This document shows, piece by piece, positions 9,513-18,118 of a DNA stretch of 64,000 bases; the first letter of the stretch is position 1, and each line of letters begins with the position of its first letter. Origin of the DNA: Simiduia curdlanivorans. Lineage in GTDB: Bacteria; Pseudomonadota; Gammaproteobacteria; Pseudomonadales; Cellvibrionaceae. Where the stretch lies: the NCBI RefSeq assembly GCF_030409605.1, contig NZ_JAUFQG010000004.1, forward strand, positions 1 to 64,000. The letters are read 5' to 3'. The translations under genes were made by a program, and so were the position numbers. Under the pieces are notes generated by a model, which worked only from the letters and a program-made list of their open reading frames with translations, searched no databases and was not told the DNA's origin.

Positions 9513-9814
9513 AAGGTCTTAGGGTGTTCTTGATCATCCTAGCGACTGCGATATCGATAGCGCCATCAGGTCTTATCTATCCAACCACCACACCTGAAAC
9601 ACCAGGTAACTAGGGTAAAAGTTGGGGGGCCCACTGCTTACTACGAGCCCCCCTAAATCGAGCCGGTTTTACCTTCTATACAACGACTACGGCATCACCG
9701 GAAAAACTGACTACTACCACTACAGGGTCATATTCGTTAAGCCTACTTCGAGAGTACTACTGCCATCAGGGTTTAGCACCGCTGGGCTACTTCACTCTCC
9801 ACCACCTGAATATG
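9483..9814 (-). ncRNA. Candidate structured non-coding RNA of about 330 nt
   Basis: A minus-strand transcription unit with no credible reading frame is marked by a sigma-70-like promoter (annotated separately) and an intrinsic terminator. Between them lie several self-complementary elements on the minus strand: CATATTC pairs with GAATATG around an inner GAGAGT/ACTCTC stem; GGGGGGC pairs with GCCCCCC (9647-9653 with 9624-9630, loop 16); and ACCTG pairs with CAGGT (9603-9607 with 9592-9596). The pentamer GTAGT occurs six times between these stems. I do not recognise 6S, RNase P, tmRNA, SRP or a Csr-type RNA. It could instead be a long leader with an attenuator for the kinase gene, whose start codon is 114 bases past the terminator. 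Confidence 0.55.
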
Positions 9815-9820
9815 TAACCT

Positions 9821-9848
9821 ATTCTACATTAGCTGACTAACCTGTCAA
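9821..9848 (-). promoter_or_regulatory. Sigma-70-like promoter of the candidate RNA
   Basis: On the minus strand a perfect TTGACA -35 box (plus-strand 9843-9848) is separated by 16 bases from a TAGAAT -10 box (plus-strand 9821-9826). The sequence upstream of the -35 box is AT-rich. Transcription would begin near 9814 and run leftward into the terminator at 9483-9512. Confidence 0.65.
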
Positions 9849-9970
9849 TCATGACATTATATCATTTTGTTATGGATGAATGTCTATAAAAACACATTAG
9901 TCATTTAAGTCAGCTTAAAAGTTAGCTATATTTAGCGTTAACCGCAGCGTATATATGAGCAAAATCGGGC

Positions 9971-10564
9971 ATGAGCGACATCCAAGTATTGACCACTGGC
10001 GAAGCCGCTAAATTCTGTGGGGTTAACTTCCGCACGGTAATTCGCTGGATTGAGCGCGGCCGATTAAAGGCCTACAAGCTGCCAGGGCGTGGCGACCACC
10101 GGATACAGACCCAAGATTTTGTTAACTTCCTGAGAGAAAACCAAATGCCGGTGCCGCCTGAATTAGTGGGTGCCAACAACCGCATTTTGGTTATCGAAGA
10201 TCAACCCGAGATGGCCGCTGCCATTAAACGCACATTGAAGCGCGCCGGCTACGAAGTAGAAGTGGCGAAAGACGGCTTTGTCGCAGGCACAATGTTAATG
10301 CGCCACGATCCAGCCTTAGTGACCCTCGATTTAAAGATGCCGGGAATAGACGGCTACGAAGTGCTCACCTTCATTCGCGAGCATCAGGATCACAATCAAG
10401 TAAAGGTATTGGTCATTTCAGCGGAGACAAAGGAAGGCTTATCGCGAGCGCTAAGTTCCGGCGCCGATGACATTCTCGCCAAGCCATTCGATAACAGCGA
10501 GTTACTCAGTAAAGTCACCATTCTCATTGGCGAAGGGCAACCCAACCTCGCCACTGTTGTCTAA
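9971..10564 (+). CDS. HTH-REC response regulator (excisionase/MerR-like HTH)
   Basis: This is a 197-residue regulator in which the DNA-binding domain comes first. Residues 5-57 form a MerR/excisionase-like helix-turn-helix (LTTGEAAKFCGVNFRTVIRWIERGRL). After a short linker, a receiver domain begins at about residue 71 (RILVIEDQPE) with phosphoacceptor Asp120 (TLDLKMPG), a switch serine (LVISAE) and the conserved lysine (LAKPF). The order HTH then REC is the reverse of OmpR- or NarL-type regulators. There is no adjacent orphan kinase other than the divergent REC-kinase hybrid. The next gene, a small membrane protein, starts 14 bases downstream. Confidence 0.88.
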   Translation: MSDIQVLTTGEAAKFCGVNFRTVIRWIERGRLKAYKLPGRGDHRIQTQDFVNFLRENQMPVPPELVGANNRILVIEDQPEMAAAIKRTLKRAGYEVEVAKDGFVAGTMLMRHDPALVTLDLKMPGIDGYEVLTFIREHQDHNQVKVLVISAETKEGLSRALSSGADDILAKPFDNSELLSKVTILIGEGQPNLATVV

Positions 10565-10578
10565 CCTGGCGCCCAAGC

Positions 10579-10863
10579 ATGGATAACCCAAACAAGGCTT
10601 ATTGGACAGCCGCATTCGGTTGGCTAAACATAGCCGTGGTCGCGCTGGTGATTGTTCTGGCAATTGTTGCACCCAGCTACATTAACGCAAGCCAGCCTGG
10701 CATAGTGTTTACCTTGGCGCTGCAACTGGTGGTGTCAGCGGGTTTGGTGTTTGTCGGCCAACAACTCAGGGCCGGCACCGATTTAGGCCACAAAGTCTAT
10801 CCCGCTGCACTCGTAGCCTACGGGTTATTTCTGCTCATGGCCGCCCGATGGCTAGCCAACTAA
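10579..10863 (+). CDS. Small integral membrane protein, unknown function
   Basis: This is a 94-residue hydrophobic protein with three probable membrane helices (about 14-32, 42-60 and 73-90). I do not recognise its family. It starts 14 bases after the HTH-REC regulator, so the two are probably co-transcribed. Its end overlaps the end of the convergent spoVR gene by 12 bases. Confidence 0.65.
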   Translation: MDNPNKAYWTAAFGWLNIAVVALVIVLAIVAPSYINASQPGIVFTLALQLVVSAGLVFVGQQLRAGTDLGHKVYPAALVAYGLFLLMAARWLAN

Positions 10864-12369
10864 TTCCTCCTGCACAGGCTTGGGCGGGCAGCGAAAGGTC
10901 TGTTTGACCTCGTCGGCCCACACCGATTCCAAAACCACATCAAAGCCCCATAGCCGATGCACATGTTTTAACACCTCGTCCGTCGAAGGCCCCATGGGCT
11001 TGCGATTGTGTTGAAAATGCCGAAGGGTTAACGCGCGATCGCCACGCACATTAACACCGTACACCTGAATATTTGGCTCTCTATTGCCTAGGTTGTAATT
11101 ACCCGCCAAGGCCGAGCGAACCGCTTGATAACCGCGCTCATCGTGAATGGCATCCACAATTATTTCCGATTCCGTATCGTCATCGACAATGGAAAAGAGC
11201 TTCATATCCCGCATGAGCTTGGGCGATAAATACTGCAAGATAAAACTTTCATCTTTAAAATTTCGCATAGCAAAATCTAAGGCTTCCTGCCAGGGCTTAC
11301 CGGCTATATCGGGGAACCAATCCCTATCCTCCGCTGTGGGTGCCTCACAGATCCGGCGAATATCGGTCATCATATTAAAACCTAAGGTATAGGGGTTGAT
11401 GCCGGAATAGTATTTACTGTCGAAGGGGGGCTGATAAACAACACTGGTATGCGATTGTAAAAACTCCATCATAAAGCCGTCGGTAACGTAACCCCGGTCG
11501 TACAGAGTATTAAGCAGGGTGTAATGCCAAAACGTTGCCCAACCCTCATTCATGACCTGCGTTTGACGCTGCGGATAAAAATACTGGGCTATCTTGCGCA
11601 CAATGCGCACTATCTCACGCTGCCAAGGCTCGAGCAGGGGCGCATGTTTTTCAATAAAGTATAAAATGTTTTCCTGCGGCTCTTCCGGAAAACGAAAGGG
11701 GCTATCCAGCTGTTTTGCGGCGTCGGTTACGGGAATTGTGCGCCAAAGGTCGTTTACTTGCTGCTGTAAATGCTGTGCTCTCTCTTCTTGGCGAAGAATT
11801 TCTTCTTGAGCGGAAATAGGGTAAGGCCGCTTATACCTATCCACTCCGTAGTTCATGAGTGCATGGCAAGAATCGAGAATGCGCTCTACCTCATCGATGC
11901 CATGGCGCGACTCACAGCCGGCAATATAATTTTTTGCAAACACCAAATAATCAATGATGGAATCTGCATCCGTCCAGGCGCGAAACAGATAGTTACCTTT
12001 AAAAAAGGAATTATGCCCATAGCAGGCATGGGCAATCACCAACGCCTGCATAGTCATGGTGTTCTCTTCCATGAGGTAAGCGATGCAAGGGTTTGAGTTA
12101 ATAACGATTTCGTAAGCCAGACCCATCTGGCCACGTTTGTACGAATTTTCTACATTCAAAAACTGCTTGCCGTAGGACCAATGACTATACCCAAGCGGCA
12201 TACCCACTGAGGCGTAGGCATCCATCATCTGTTCCGAGCTAATGACCTCAATTTGATTGGGATAGGTATCCAAGCCATACTCGCGCGCAATCGCTGCGAT
12301 TGCACTGTCGTATTCCTTGATCAGCTCAAAACTCCACTCGGATGTGGTCGATATCGGTTTATTTGTCAT
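10852..12369 (-). CDS. SpoVR family protein (YcgB)
   Basis: This is a cytoplasmic SpoVR/YcgB protein of 505 residues. Typical segments such as MPLGYSHWSYGKQF, the HACYGHNSFFKGNYLF block and NEGWATFWHY are present. The molecular function is unknown; in enterobacteria the family is linked to stress survival together with YeaG and YeaH. The ATG at 12367-12369 overlaps the end of the YeaH gene by 11 bases, and a longer N-terminal extension of 37 residues is not conserved in character. It is the third gene of the yeaG-yeaH-spoVR operon. Confidence 0.93.
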   Translation of the reverse strand: MTNKPISTTSEWSFELIKEYDSAIAAIAREYGLDTYPNQIEVISSEQMMDAYASVGMPLGYSHWSYGKQFLNVENSYKRGQMGLAYEIVINSNPCIAYLMEENTMTMQALVIAHACYGHNSFFKGNYLFRAWTDADSIIDYLVFAKNYIAGCESRHGIDEVERILDSCHALMNYGVDRYKRPYPISAQEEILRQEERAQHLQQQVNDLWRTIPVTDAAKQLDSPFRFPEEPQENILYFIEKHAPLLEPWQREIVRIVRKIAQYFYPQRQTQVMNEGWATFWHYTLLNTLYDRGYVTDGFMMEFLQSHTSVVYQPPFDSKYYSGINPYTLGFNMMTDIRRICEAPTAEDRDWFPDIAGKPWQEALDFAMRNFKDESFILQYLSPKLMRDMKLFSIVDDDTESEIIVDAIHDERGYQAVRSALAGNYNLGNREPNIQVYGVNVRGDRALTLRHFQHNRKPMGPSTDEVLKHVHRLWGFDVVLESVWADEVKQTFRCPPKPVQEELVG

Positions 12370-13642
12370 GGCTTTTCTTCTGAAATAGCTCTCTAAATAC
12401 CGGATAAATATCGGCGCTCGTTTTAATTTGCTGCATGGCAAACGCGTCCGGTTCCTCGGCCGCGACGCGGGCGTATTCATCCCACAGGGCTTGGTGTTGA
12501 CGCGGTGTTATTTCGATGTAGGAGAAATATTGCGCTTTAGGTAAAATTTTACTAAACATTAAATCTCGACAGACCGAGGAGTCGTCGTTCCAGTTATCGC
12601 CATCGCTGGCTTGTGCGCCGTAGATATTCCACTCTGCAGGGGAGTATCGGTCTTCGATAACCTCGTCCATTAACTTTAAGGCGCTAGAGACAATGGTGCC
12701 ACCAGTTTCGCGACTGTAGAAAAAATCCTGCTCATTGACTTCTTTGGCACTGGTGTGGTGGCGAATAAAGACCACTTCCGTGCGCTCATAATTCCTTTGT
12801 AAAAATAAATACAAAAGAATGAAAAAACGCTTGGCAATCTCTTTGGTTTCCTGCGTCATCGAACCAGACACATCCATCAGGCAAAACATAACTGCCTTTG
12901 ACTTTGGCACCGGGTGCTTCACCAATAGATTATATTTCAGGTCAAAGCTATCTATCCAAGGTAACTTTTTTAAACGCGATTTAAGTGATTGAATTTCTTC
13001 CTGCAGGGCAACAATCTTTTTTTCGTCGTGCAGCAGGTCATCCACAGACAAAAGCTCTTCCAGCTGCGCTTCACAAGCTGCAATCCTACGCCGCTTAACA
13101 CCACCCAGCGCAACCCTGCGCGCATTGGCCGAGCGCAAGGTTCTAACAATATTGATACGCCCCGGATTACCTTCGTTGGCAACACCTGCGCGATGCAGCT
13201 TAAACTCCTCAGAGCCTGCCAACTGCCGTTTTACTAAATTTGGCAGTTCGAGGTCGTCAAACATGAAGTTGAGGAACTCATCTTGGGTGATCTGAAAGAC
13301 GAATTCATCCATGCCTTCGCCTTGATCACTAGCGCCTTCACCCGAGCCGCCCCGCCCTGCCCCACCTTTCGGCCGAGCAATGCGGTCGCCAGAAGAAAAC
13401 TCCTTATTGCCTGGGTGCACTCTTTCATTAACCCCACCAGAGCCATGGTGAAAAACCGGCTCACCCAAATCCTTAGAGGGAATACTGATCTTTTCGCCAC
13501 GCTCTATATCGGTAATTGACCGTTTATTGACGGCATCTGAAACCGCTTTCTTAATATGCTCCTTATAGCGTCGCAAAAAGCGCTGGCGATTTACCGTGCT
13601 TTTGTTCTTCGCATTCAAACGACGATCGACGACATAACTCAT
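12359..13642 (-). CDS. yeaH: YeaH/YhbH family protein (DUF444)
   Basis: This is a DUF444 protein of 427 residues. A C-terminal von Willebrand A-like half carries a MIDAS-type motif DVSGSM. The N-terminal half has the basic start MSYVVDRR and a glycine/serine-rich low-complexity stretch (about 90-110). It works with the YeaG kinase in nutrient-stress responses of enterobacteria, though the mechanism is not defined. It lies between yeaG (23 bases upstream) and spoVR (overlapping), which is the conserved order. Confidence 0.93.
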   Translation of the reverse strand: MSYVVDRRLNAKNKSTVNRQRFLRRYKEHIKKAVSDAVNKRSITDIERGEKISIPSKDLGEPVFHHGSGGVNERVHPGNKEFSSGDRIARPKGGAGRGGSGEGASDQGEGMDEFVFQITQDEFLNFMFDDLELPNLVKRQLAGSEEFKLHRAGVANEGNPGRINIVRTLRSANARRVALGGVKRRRIAACEAQLEELLSVDDLLHDEKKIVALQEEIQSLKSRLKKLPWIDSFDLKYNLLVKHPVPKSKAVMFCLMDVSGSMTQETKEIAKRFFILLYLFLQRNYERTEVVFIRHHTSAKEVNEQDFFYSRETGGTIVSSALKLMDEVIEDRYSPAEWNIYGAQASDGDNWNDDSSVCRDLMFSKILPKAQYFSYIEITPRQHQALWDEYARVAAEEPDAFAMQQIKTSADIYPVFRELFQKKSHDK

Positions 13643-13665
13643 GCGTTAACCTCACTATGAATGAT

Positions 13666-15588
13666 CTATTGCGATTTACGAACCCGTAAATACCAATCAG
13701 ACATCAACCGCACTTGTTTTTCGGTGTAGCCCCGCTCCGTCATGCGGGCAACAAAATCCTGGTGCTTCTTCTTGTCATCCGCCGAGGCCTTGGCATTAAA
13801 GGAAATAACCGGTAGCAAATCCTCAGTATTGGAAAACATTTTTTTCTCGATCACCGTCCTCAATTTTTCATAGCTGTTCCAGGCTGGATTTTTGCCTTGA
13901 TTATTCGCCCTGGCGCGCAATACAAAATTAACCACTTCATTTCTAAAGTCTTTTGGATTGCTAATGCCGGCCGGCTTCTCAATTTTCTCTAGCTCTTCAT
14001 TGAGCGACGAACGATTTAAAATCTCGCCCGTTTCTGGATCTCTGTACTCTTGATCCTGAATCCAAAAATCGGCATAGAGCACATAGCGATCAAAAACATT
14101 TTGACCATACTCGGTGTAAGACTCCAGATAAGCCGTCTGAATTTCTTTACCGATAAACTCTACATAGCGCGGCGCCAAATGCTCCTTAATAAAGGCTAGG
14201 TACTTATCCCTCAACTCCTGCTGAAATTGCTCCTGTTCTATTCTCTGTTCGAGCACATACAACAAATGCACAGGGTTGGCCGCCACTTCTGTGGGGTCAA
14301 AATTAAACACCTTGGAGAGTATTTTAAAAGCGAAGCGCGTGGACAAGCCATTCATACCTTCGTCTACGCCAGCACTGTCACGATACTCTTGCATCGATTT
14401 GGCCTTAGGGTCGGTATCTTTCAGATTCTCGCCGTCGTACACCCGCATCTTCGAAAACAAATTAGAGTTCTCGGGTTCTTTCAAGCGCGACAGCACAGCA
14501 AATTTCGCCAACATATGTAGCGTATCAGGCGCACAAGGCGCTCCGTTGAGGGAACTGTTTTGCAACAGCTTTTCGTATATTTTAACTTCCTCAGAAACTC
14601 TTAAACAATAAGGCACTTTAACGATGTACACACGATCGATGAAAGCCTCATTGTTTTTATTGTTTTTGAAGGTTTGCCATTCGGATTCATTGGAGTGAGC
14701 CAGCACAATACCTTCAAACGGAATAGCACCAAGTCCCTCGGTAGAGTTGTAGTTACCTTCTTGGGTTGCGGTGAGCAGAGGGTGTAGTACTTTTATCGGC
14801 GCTTTGAACATCTCCACGAATTCCATCAAGCCCTGATTAGCTCGGCTTAAACCGCCAGAAAAGCTGTAGGCATCTGGATCATTCTGGGGAAATTCCTCCA
14901 GCTTGCGGATATCCACTTTACCCACTAGGGAAGAGATATCCTGGTTGTTTTCATCGCCAGGTTCAGTTTTGGTTATGGCAATTTGATTTAAAATGGAGGG
15001 AAATAGCTTCACAACTTTAAACTGACCAATATCGCCCTTATATTCTTGCAGGCGTTTCGACGCCCAAGGCGACATAATGGTCTTTATATAACGCCGCGGA
15101 ATACCATAATCTTCTTCCAGAATAGCGGCATCCTCTTCGGGGTTAAACAACCCCAAGGGCGATTCAAATACCGGCGAGCCCTTGATACAGTAAATGGGCT
15201 TCTCCTGCATCAGCGCCTTGAGCTTTTCAGCCAGCGACGATTTGCCGCCACCCACCGGCCCTAGTAAGTACAGAATTTGTTTGCGCTCTTCCAAACCTTG
15301 CGCCGCGTGTTTAAAGAAAGAAACGATTTGTTCTATCGCCTCTTCCATGCCATAGAAGTCATTGAAAACGGGGTAGCGCTTGATAATTTTGTTGGAAAAA
15401 ATGCGACTCAGGCGCGAGTCTTTAGAGGTATCCACTAACTCGGCATCGCCGATGGCCGCCAGCATTCGCTCTGCGGCGGTGGCGTAAACGGATGGATCGG
15501 TTTTACATAAATCCAAATATTCCTGGATCGACAACTCTTCCTGTTGTGTTGCTTCGTAACGGTCCTGGTAATGGCTGAAAATACTCAT
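13666..15588 (-). CDS. yeaG: PrkA-type serine protein kinase YeaG
   Basis: This is a 640-residue PrkA/YeaG protein with an N-terminal AAA-like ATPase domain (Walker A GPVGGGKSS near residues 110-118) and a C-terminal PrkA domain. Family members are described as serine kinases or AAA+ proteases acting in stress and sporulation; in E. coli yeaGH is induced by nitrogen starvation through NtrC and sigma-54. The ATG at 15586-15588 has GGAG seven bases upstream; a GTG one codon earlier is possible. A very good sigma-54 promoter lies about 90 bases upstream, matching the E. coli regulation. Confidence 0.95.
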   Translation of the reverse strand: MSIFSHYQDRYEATQQEELSIQEYLDLCKTDPSVYATAAERMLAAIGDAELVDTSKDSRLSRIFSNKIIKRYPVFNDFYGMEEAIEQIVSFFKHAAQGLEERKQILYLLGPVGGGKSSLAEKLKALMQEKPIYCIKGSPVFESPLGLFNPEEDAAILEEDYGIPRRYIKTIMSPWASKRLQEYKGDIGQFKVVKLFPSILNQIAITKTEPGDENNQDISSLVGKVDIRKLEEFPQNDPDAYSFSGGLSRANQGLMEFVEMFKAPIKVLHPLLTATQEGNYNSTEGLGAIPFEGIVLAHSNESEWQTFKNNKNNEAFIDRVYIVKVPYCLRVSEEVKIYEKLLQNSSLNGAPCAPDTLHMLAKFAVLSRLKEPENSNLFSKMRVYDGENLKDTDPKAKSMQEYRDSAGVDEGMNGLSTRFAFKILSKVFNFDPTEVAANPVHLLYVLEQRIEQEQFQQELRDKYLAFIKEHLAPRYVEFIGKEIQTAYLESYTEYGQNVFDRYVLYADFWIQDQEYRDPETGEILNRSSLNEELEKIEKPAGISNPKDFRNEVVNFVLRARANNQGKNPAWNSYEKLRTVIEKKMFSNTEDLLPVISFNAKASADDKKKHQDFVARMTERGYTEKQVRLMSDWYLRVRKSQ

Positions 15589-15914
15589 CACATCGCTCCT
15601 TTACCTTGAAAGCCAGAAAGCTTTTGGCCACTTAATTTAAATACCAATTATCTCGATTAACAATTACCTTGGTTGTATCTAAAGTTGCAAGCCGTGCGCC
15701 AACAACTCCGAAAAATTAGATTCTGTATTAAGCATAGTCCCATTCTTAGACCGCACAGAAGAAGATTCGTTAAATATTTATTAGCGCTCAATTTTTCAGC
15801 AACCATTTGCATACCAAGCCGGTAACTGCACAGCCGATCGACTAACTCGCGCATTGATCAAATGATCGGGTTACAATGGCGAATTTCAATATGTCTAAAT
15901 CAAAGGATGGAAAG
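15589..15914. other. Divergent intergenic region between yeaG and galE
   Basis: These 326 bases separate two divergent genes. The yeaG side carries the sigma-54 promoter annotated at 15686-15702. The region is AT-rich compared with its neighbours. No clear NtrC enhancer pair (GCACCA-N5-TGGTGC) was found by eye. The minus-strand frame at 15657-15854 has no ribosome binding site and overlaps the promoter, so it was not called. Confidence 0.6.
15686..15702 (-). promoter_or_regulatory. Sigma-54 promoter of the yeaG operon
   Basis: The minus strand reads TTGGCGCACGGCTTGCA. This fits the consensus TGGCAC-N5-TTGC with one mismatch and has the invariant GG and GC exactly 10 bases apart. Transcription would start near 15676, leaving an 88-base leader before the yeaG ATG. 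E. coli yeaGH is sigma-54 dependent, which supports the call. Confidence 0.75.
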
Positions 15915-16922
15915 ATGGCCGTTTTAGTCACCGGAGGCGCAGGGTTCATTGGCAGCCACACCTTGGTAGAATTGGTGGCAGCAGGCTATCAGCCCGTTGT
16001 GGTCGACAACTTATGTAATAGTCAGCGCGAGTCTTTGGCTAGAGTGGAAGCACTTACTAACCAAAAAATTCCCTTCCACGAGGTGGATATTCGCGACAAA
16101 TCAGGGCTAGAAAACGTCTTCCAACAACACCAGATTAGCCAAGTTATTCATTTTGCTGGTCTTAAAGCCGTTGGCGAGTCCTCACAACTACCGCTGAGCT
16201 ATTACGATAACAACATTGCAGGCACTCTGGTGCTGCTGGAGGTCATGCAATCTAAGCAGGTGTTTGATTTAGTCTTTAGCTCTTCGGCCACTGTCTACTC
16301 ACCCACCGCGCTGGTACCGCTCACGGAATCCTCGCCGCTCGGCGCCATTAACCCCTATGGTCGGACCAAATTGATGCTCGAGCAGATACTGGCCGACGTT
16401 GCCGCCAGTGACAAGCGCTGGCGATTTTGGCTGTTGCGCTACTTTAACCCCATCGGCGCCCATGAAAGCGGCACAATCGGCGAAGATCCCAGCGGTATAC
16501 CGAACAACCTCCTACCCTACGTGGCCCGTGTCGCAATCGGCCAGCTACCGGAACTGCCCGTCTTTGGCGACGATTACGACACCCACGACGGTACCGGTGT
16601 TAGGGATTACATCCACGTGGTCGACCTAGCTCGCGGCCACATCAAAGCCATGGAAAAAATGGCTCCAGGCTGCCAGGCGGTAAATTTGGGCACCGGCCAG
16701 GGCTACAGCGTGCTCGATGTTGTAAACACCTACCGCAAGATTAGCGGCCAAGCCATTAAGGTCGCTATGAAGCCGCGCCGAGCCGGCGATCTCGCCACTT
16801 GTTTCGCCGAGACTTCCCACGCCAAGGCCAGTATTGGCTGGCAGGCAGAGTTTGACTTAACGCGGATGATTGCAGACAGCTGGCGCTGGACGCAACAGAA
16901 CCCCAAGGGCTACCAACCTTAG
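15915..16922 (+). CDS. galE: UDP-glucose 4-epimerase
   Basis: GalE interconverts UDP-glucose and UDP-galactose using bound NAD. The 335-residue protein begins with the Rossmann motif TGGAGFIGSH and carries the catalytic SSATVYS and YGRTK (Tyr-x3-Lys) motifs. The ATG at 15915 has GGA nine bases upstream; a 13-residue extension to 15876 is possible but does not look like GalE. It supplies sugar nucleotides for envelope polysaccharides. The stop overlaps that of the convergent apaH gene. Confidence 0.95.
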   Translation: MAVLVTGGAGFIGSHTLVELVAAGYQPVVVDNLCNSQRESLARVEALTNQKIPFHEVDIRDKSGLENVFQQHQISQVIHFAGLKAVGESSQLPLSYYDNNIAGTLVLLEVMQSKQVFDLVFSSSATVYSPTALVPLTESSPLGAINPYGRTKLMLEQILADVAASDKRWRFWLLRYFNPIGAHESGTIGEDPSGIPNNLLPYVARVAIGQLPELPVFGDDYDTHDGTGVRDYIHVVDLARGHIKAMEKMAPGCQAVNLGTGQGYSVLDVVNTYRKISGQAIKVAMKPRRAGDLATCFAETSHAKASIGWQAEFDLTRMIADSWRWTQQNPKGYQP

Positions 16923-17731
16923 CTCGAACATTGGGTACTGAAGCGCTGCTGATCCTCGAGCCGCATCAGGGTGAGGCAGCCGCCCCAAACGCAACCGGTA
17001 TCTAGGGCGAAAGCATTGGGGTGAGACGAGTGCCCCTCCAGCGCCGCCCAATGGCCAAAAATAATTCGGTCTTCAGCGGTTTTTCTATTGAGCAGGGCAA
17101 ACCAAGGCGCATAGCCTAGGTTCACGGCACTGGGGGCCGCTTTATTAGTCAGGTCGAGCCTGCCCTCGGTGTCACAAAAGCGCATGCGGGTGAAGTAGTT
17201 GGTAATGACGCGCAGGCGCTTCATACCTTTTAACCCCTTGCGCCAGCCTACCGGCTCGTTGCCATACATGGCTTTAAGGAAGCGCCGGTAGTCACCGCTC
17301 TGTAAAACGGCCTCCACTTCCCGCGCTCGCTTTTCCGCTTTTTTCAGGCTCCACATGGGTGGAATACCGGCGTGCACCATGGCGAAGCCGAGCGCTTTGT
17401 CGCGGTGTATGAGCGGTTGGGCGCGCAGCCACGCCATGAGCTCGCGTAAATCTGGCGCGTTCATCAGCTCGGCTAGGGTGTCGGCTTTAGAAGCGGCTTT
17501 AATGCCTTCCGCGACGGCGAGAAAATGCAAATCGTGATTGCCGAGAACAATGCTCGCCGCCTCGCCCAAGCCCTTAATAAAACGCAGCACCGCGAGCGAC
17601 GCCGGGCCCCGATTGACCAGATCCCCAGCCACCCAGAGGCGATCGCGACCAGGGTCGAACTGCACTTGTTGCAGGAGTCTTTCGAGCGGCTCAATACACC
17701 CTTGTATATCGCCCACGGCATAGGTAGCCAT
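16919..17731 (-). CDS. apaH: Symmetrical bis(5'-nucleosyl)-tetraphosphatase
   Basis: ApaH hydrolyses diadenosine tetraphosphate to ADP and also removes Np4 caps from RNA. The 270-residue protein shows the metallophosphatase signature GDIQGC, GDLVNRGP and GNHD. Its ATG shares a base with the apaG stop (TAATG), indicating translational coupling. It is the last gene of the lptD-surA-pdxA-rsmA-apaG-apaH operon, the same order as in enterobacteria. Confidence 0.96.
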   Translation of the reverse strand: MATYAVGDIQGCIEPLERLLQQVQFDPGRDRLWVAGDLVNRGPASLAVLRFIKGLGEAASIVLGNHDLHFLAVAEGIKAASKADTLAELMNAPDLRELMAWLRAQPLIHRDKALGFAMVHAGIPPMWSLKKAEKRAREVEAVLQSGDYRRFLKAMYGNEPVGWRKGLKGMKRLRVITNYFTRMRFCDTEGRLDLTNKAAPSAVNLGYAPWFALLNRKTAEDRIIFGHWAALEGHSSHPNAFALDTGCVWGGCLTLMRLEDQQRFSTQCSS

Positions 17732-18105
17732 TAGTGCAGGGCGCCCGGCAGGGTCAAGGCGAATAAGGGAATAGCGACGTCAAATAGCTCGCCTTCGTCG
17801 GTGCGAAATTGATAGCTACCCTCCATCGTGCCATTGGGGGTTTCAAGTACGGCGCCGGAGCTGTAAGTGAATTCTGCGCCGGGTAATAAACGAGGCTGCT
17901 CGCCGATAACACCCTCACCTCGCACTTCTTCTAACTTGTTTCTGCCATCCAAAATTTTCCAATGCCGGGTGAGCAATTTTGCCGGTTGCTGACCTTTATT
18001 GTGAATACTGATGGTGTAGGCAAACACATAGCGGCCCTGTTTGGGCGACGATTGCGCCGGCAGGTACAAACTTTTTACTTTGATGTGAATATCTTCGGGC
18101 AACAT
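17731..18105 (-). CDS. apaG: ApaG protein
   Basis: ApaG is a small cytoplasmic protein of 124 residues with an FN3-like fold that accompanies ApaH; its biochemical role is unclear. Conserved parts include YAYTI-like VFAYTISIHN, LLTRHWKI and VRGEGVIGEQP. The ATG at 18103-18105 gives the usual length and lies 13 bases after the rsmA stop. The upstream frame, which overlaps rsmA, was not used. Confidence 0.95.
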   Translation of the reverse strand: MLPEDIHIKVKSLYLPAQSSPKQGRYVFAYTISIHNKGQQPAKLLTRHWKILDGRNKLEEVRGEGVIGEQPRLLPGAEFTYSSGAVLETPNGTMEGSYQFRTDEGELFDVAIPLFALTLPGALH

Positions 18106-18118
18106 AAAAACGACAACT

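Noticed and set aside
9622..9840. Plus-strand frame of 72 codons
   Set aside because: It begins with TTG, has an odd composition rich in Ser, Tyr, Pro and Thr, resembles no family known to me, and lies over the minus-strand promoter and stems of the candidate RNA.
15657..15854. Minus-strand frame of 65 codons upstream of yeaG
   Set aside because: It has no ribosome binding site, overlaps the sigma-54 promoter, and has no recognisable sequence.
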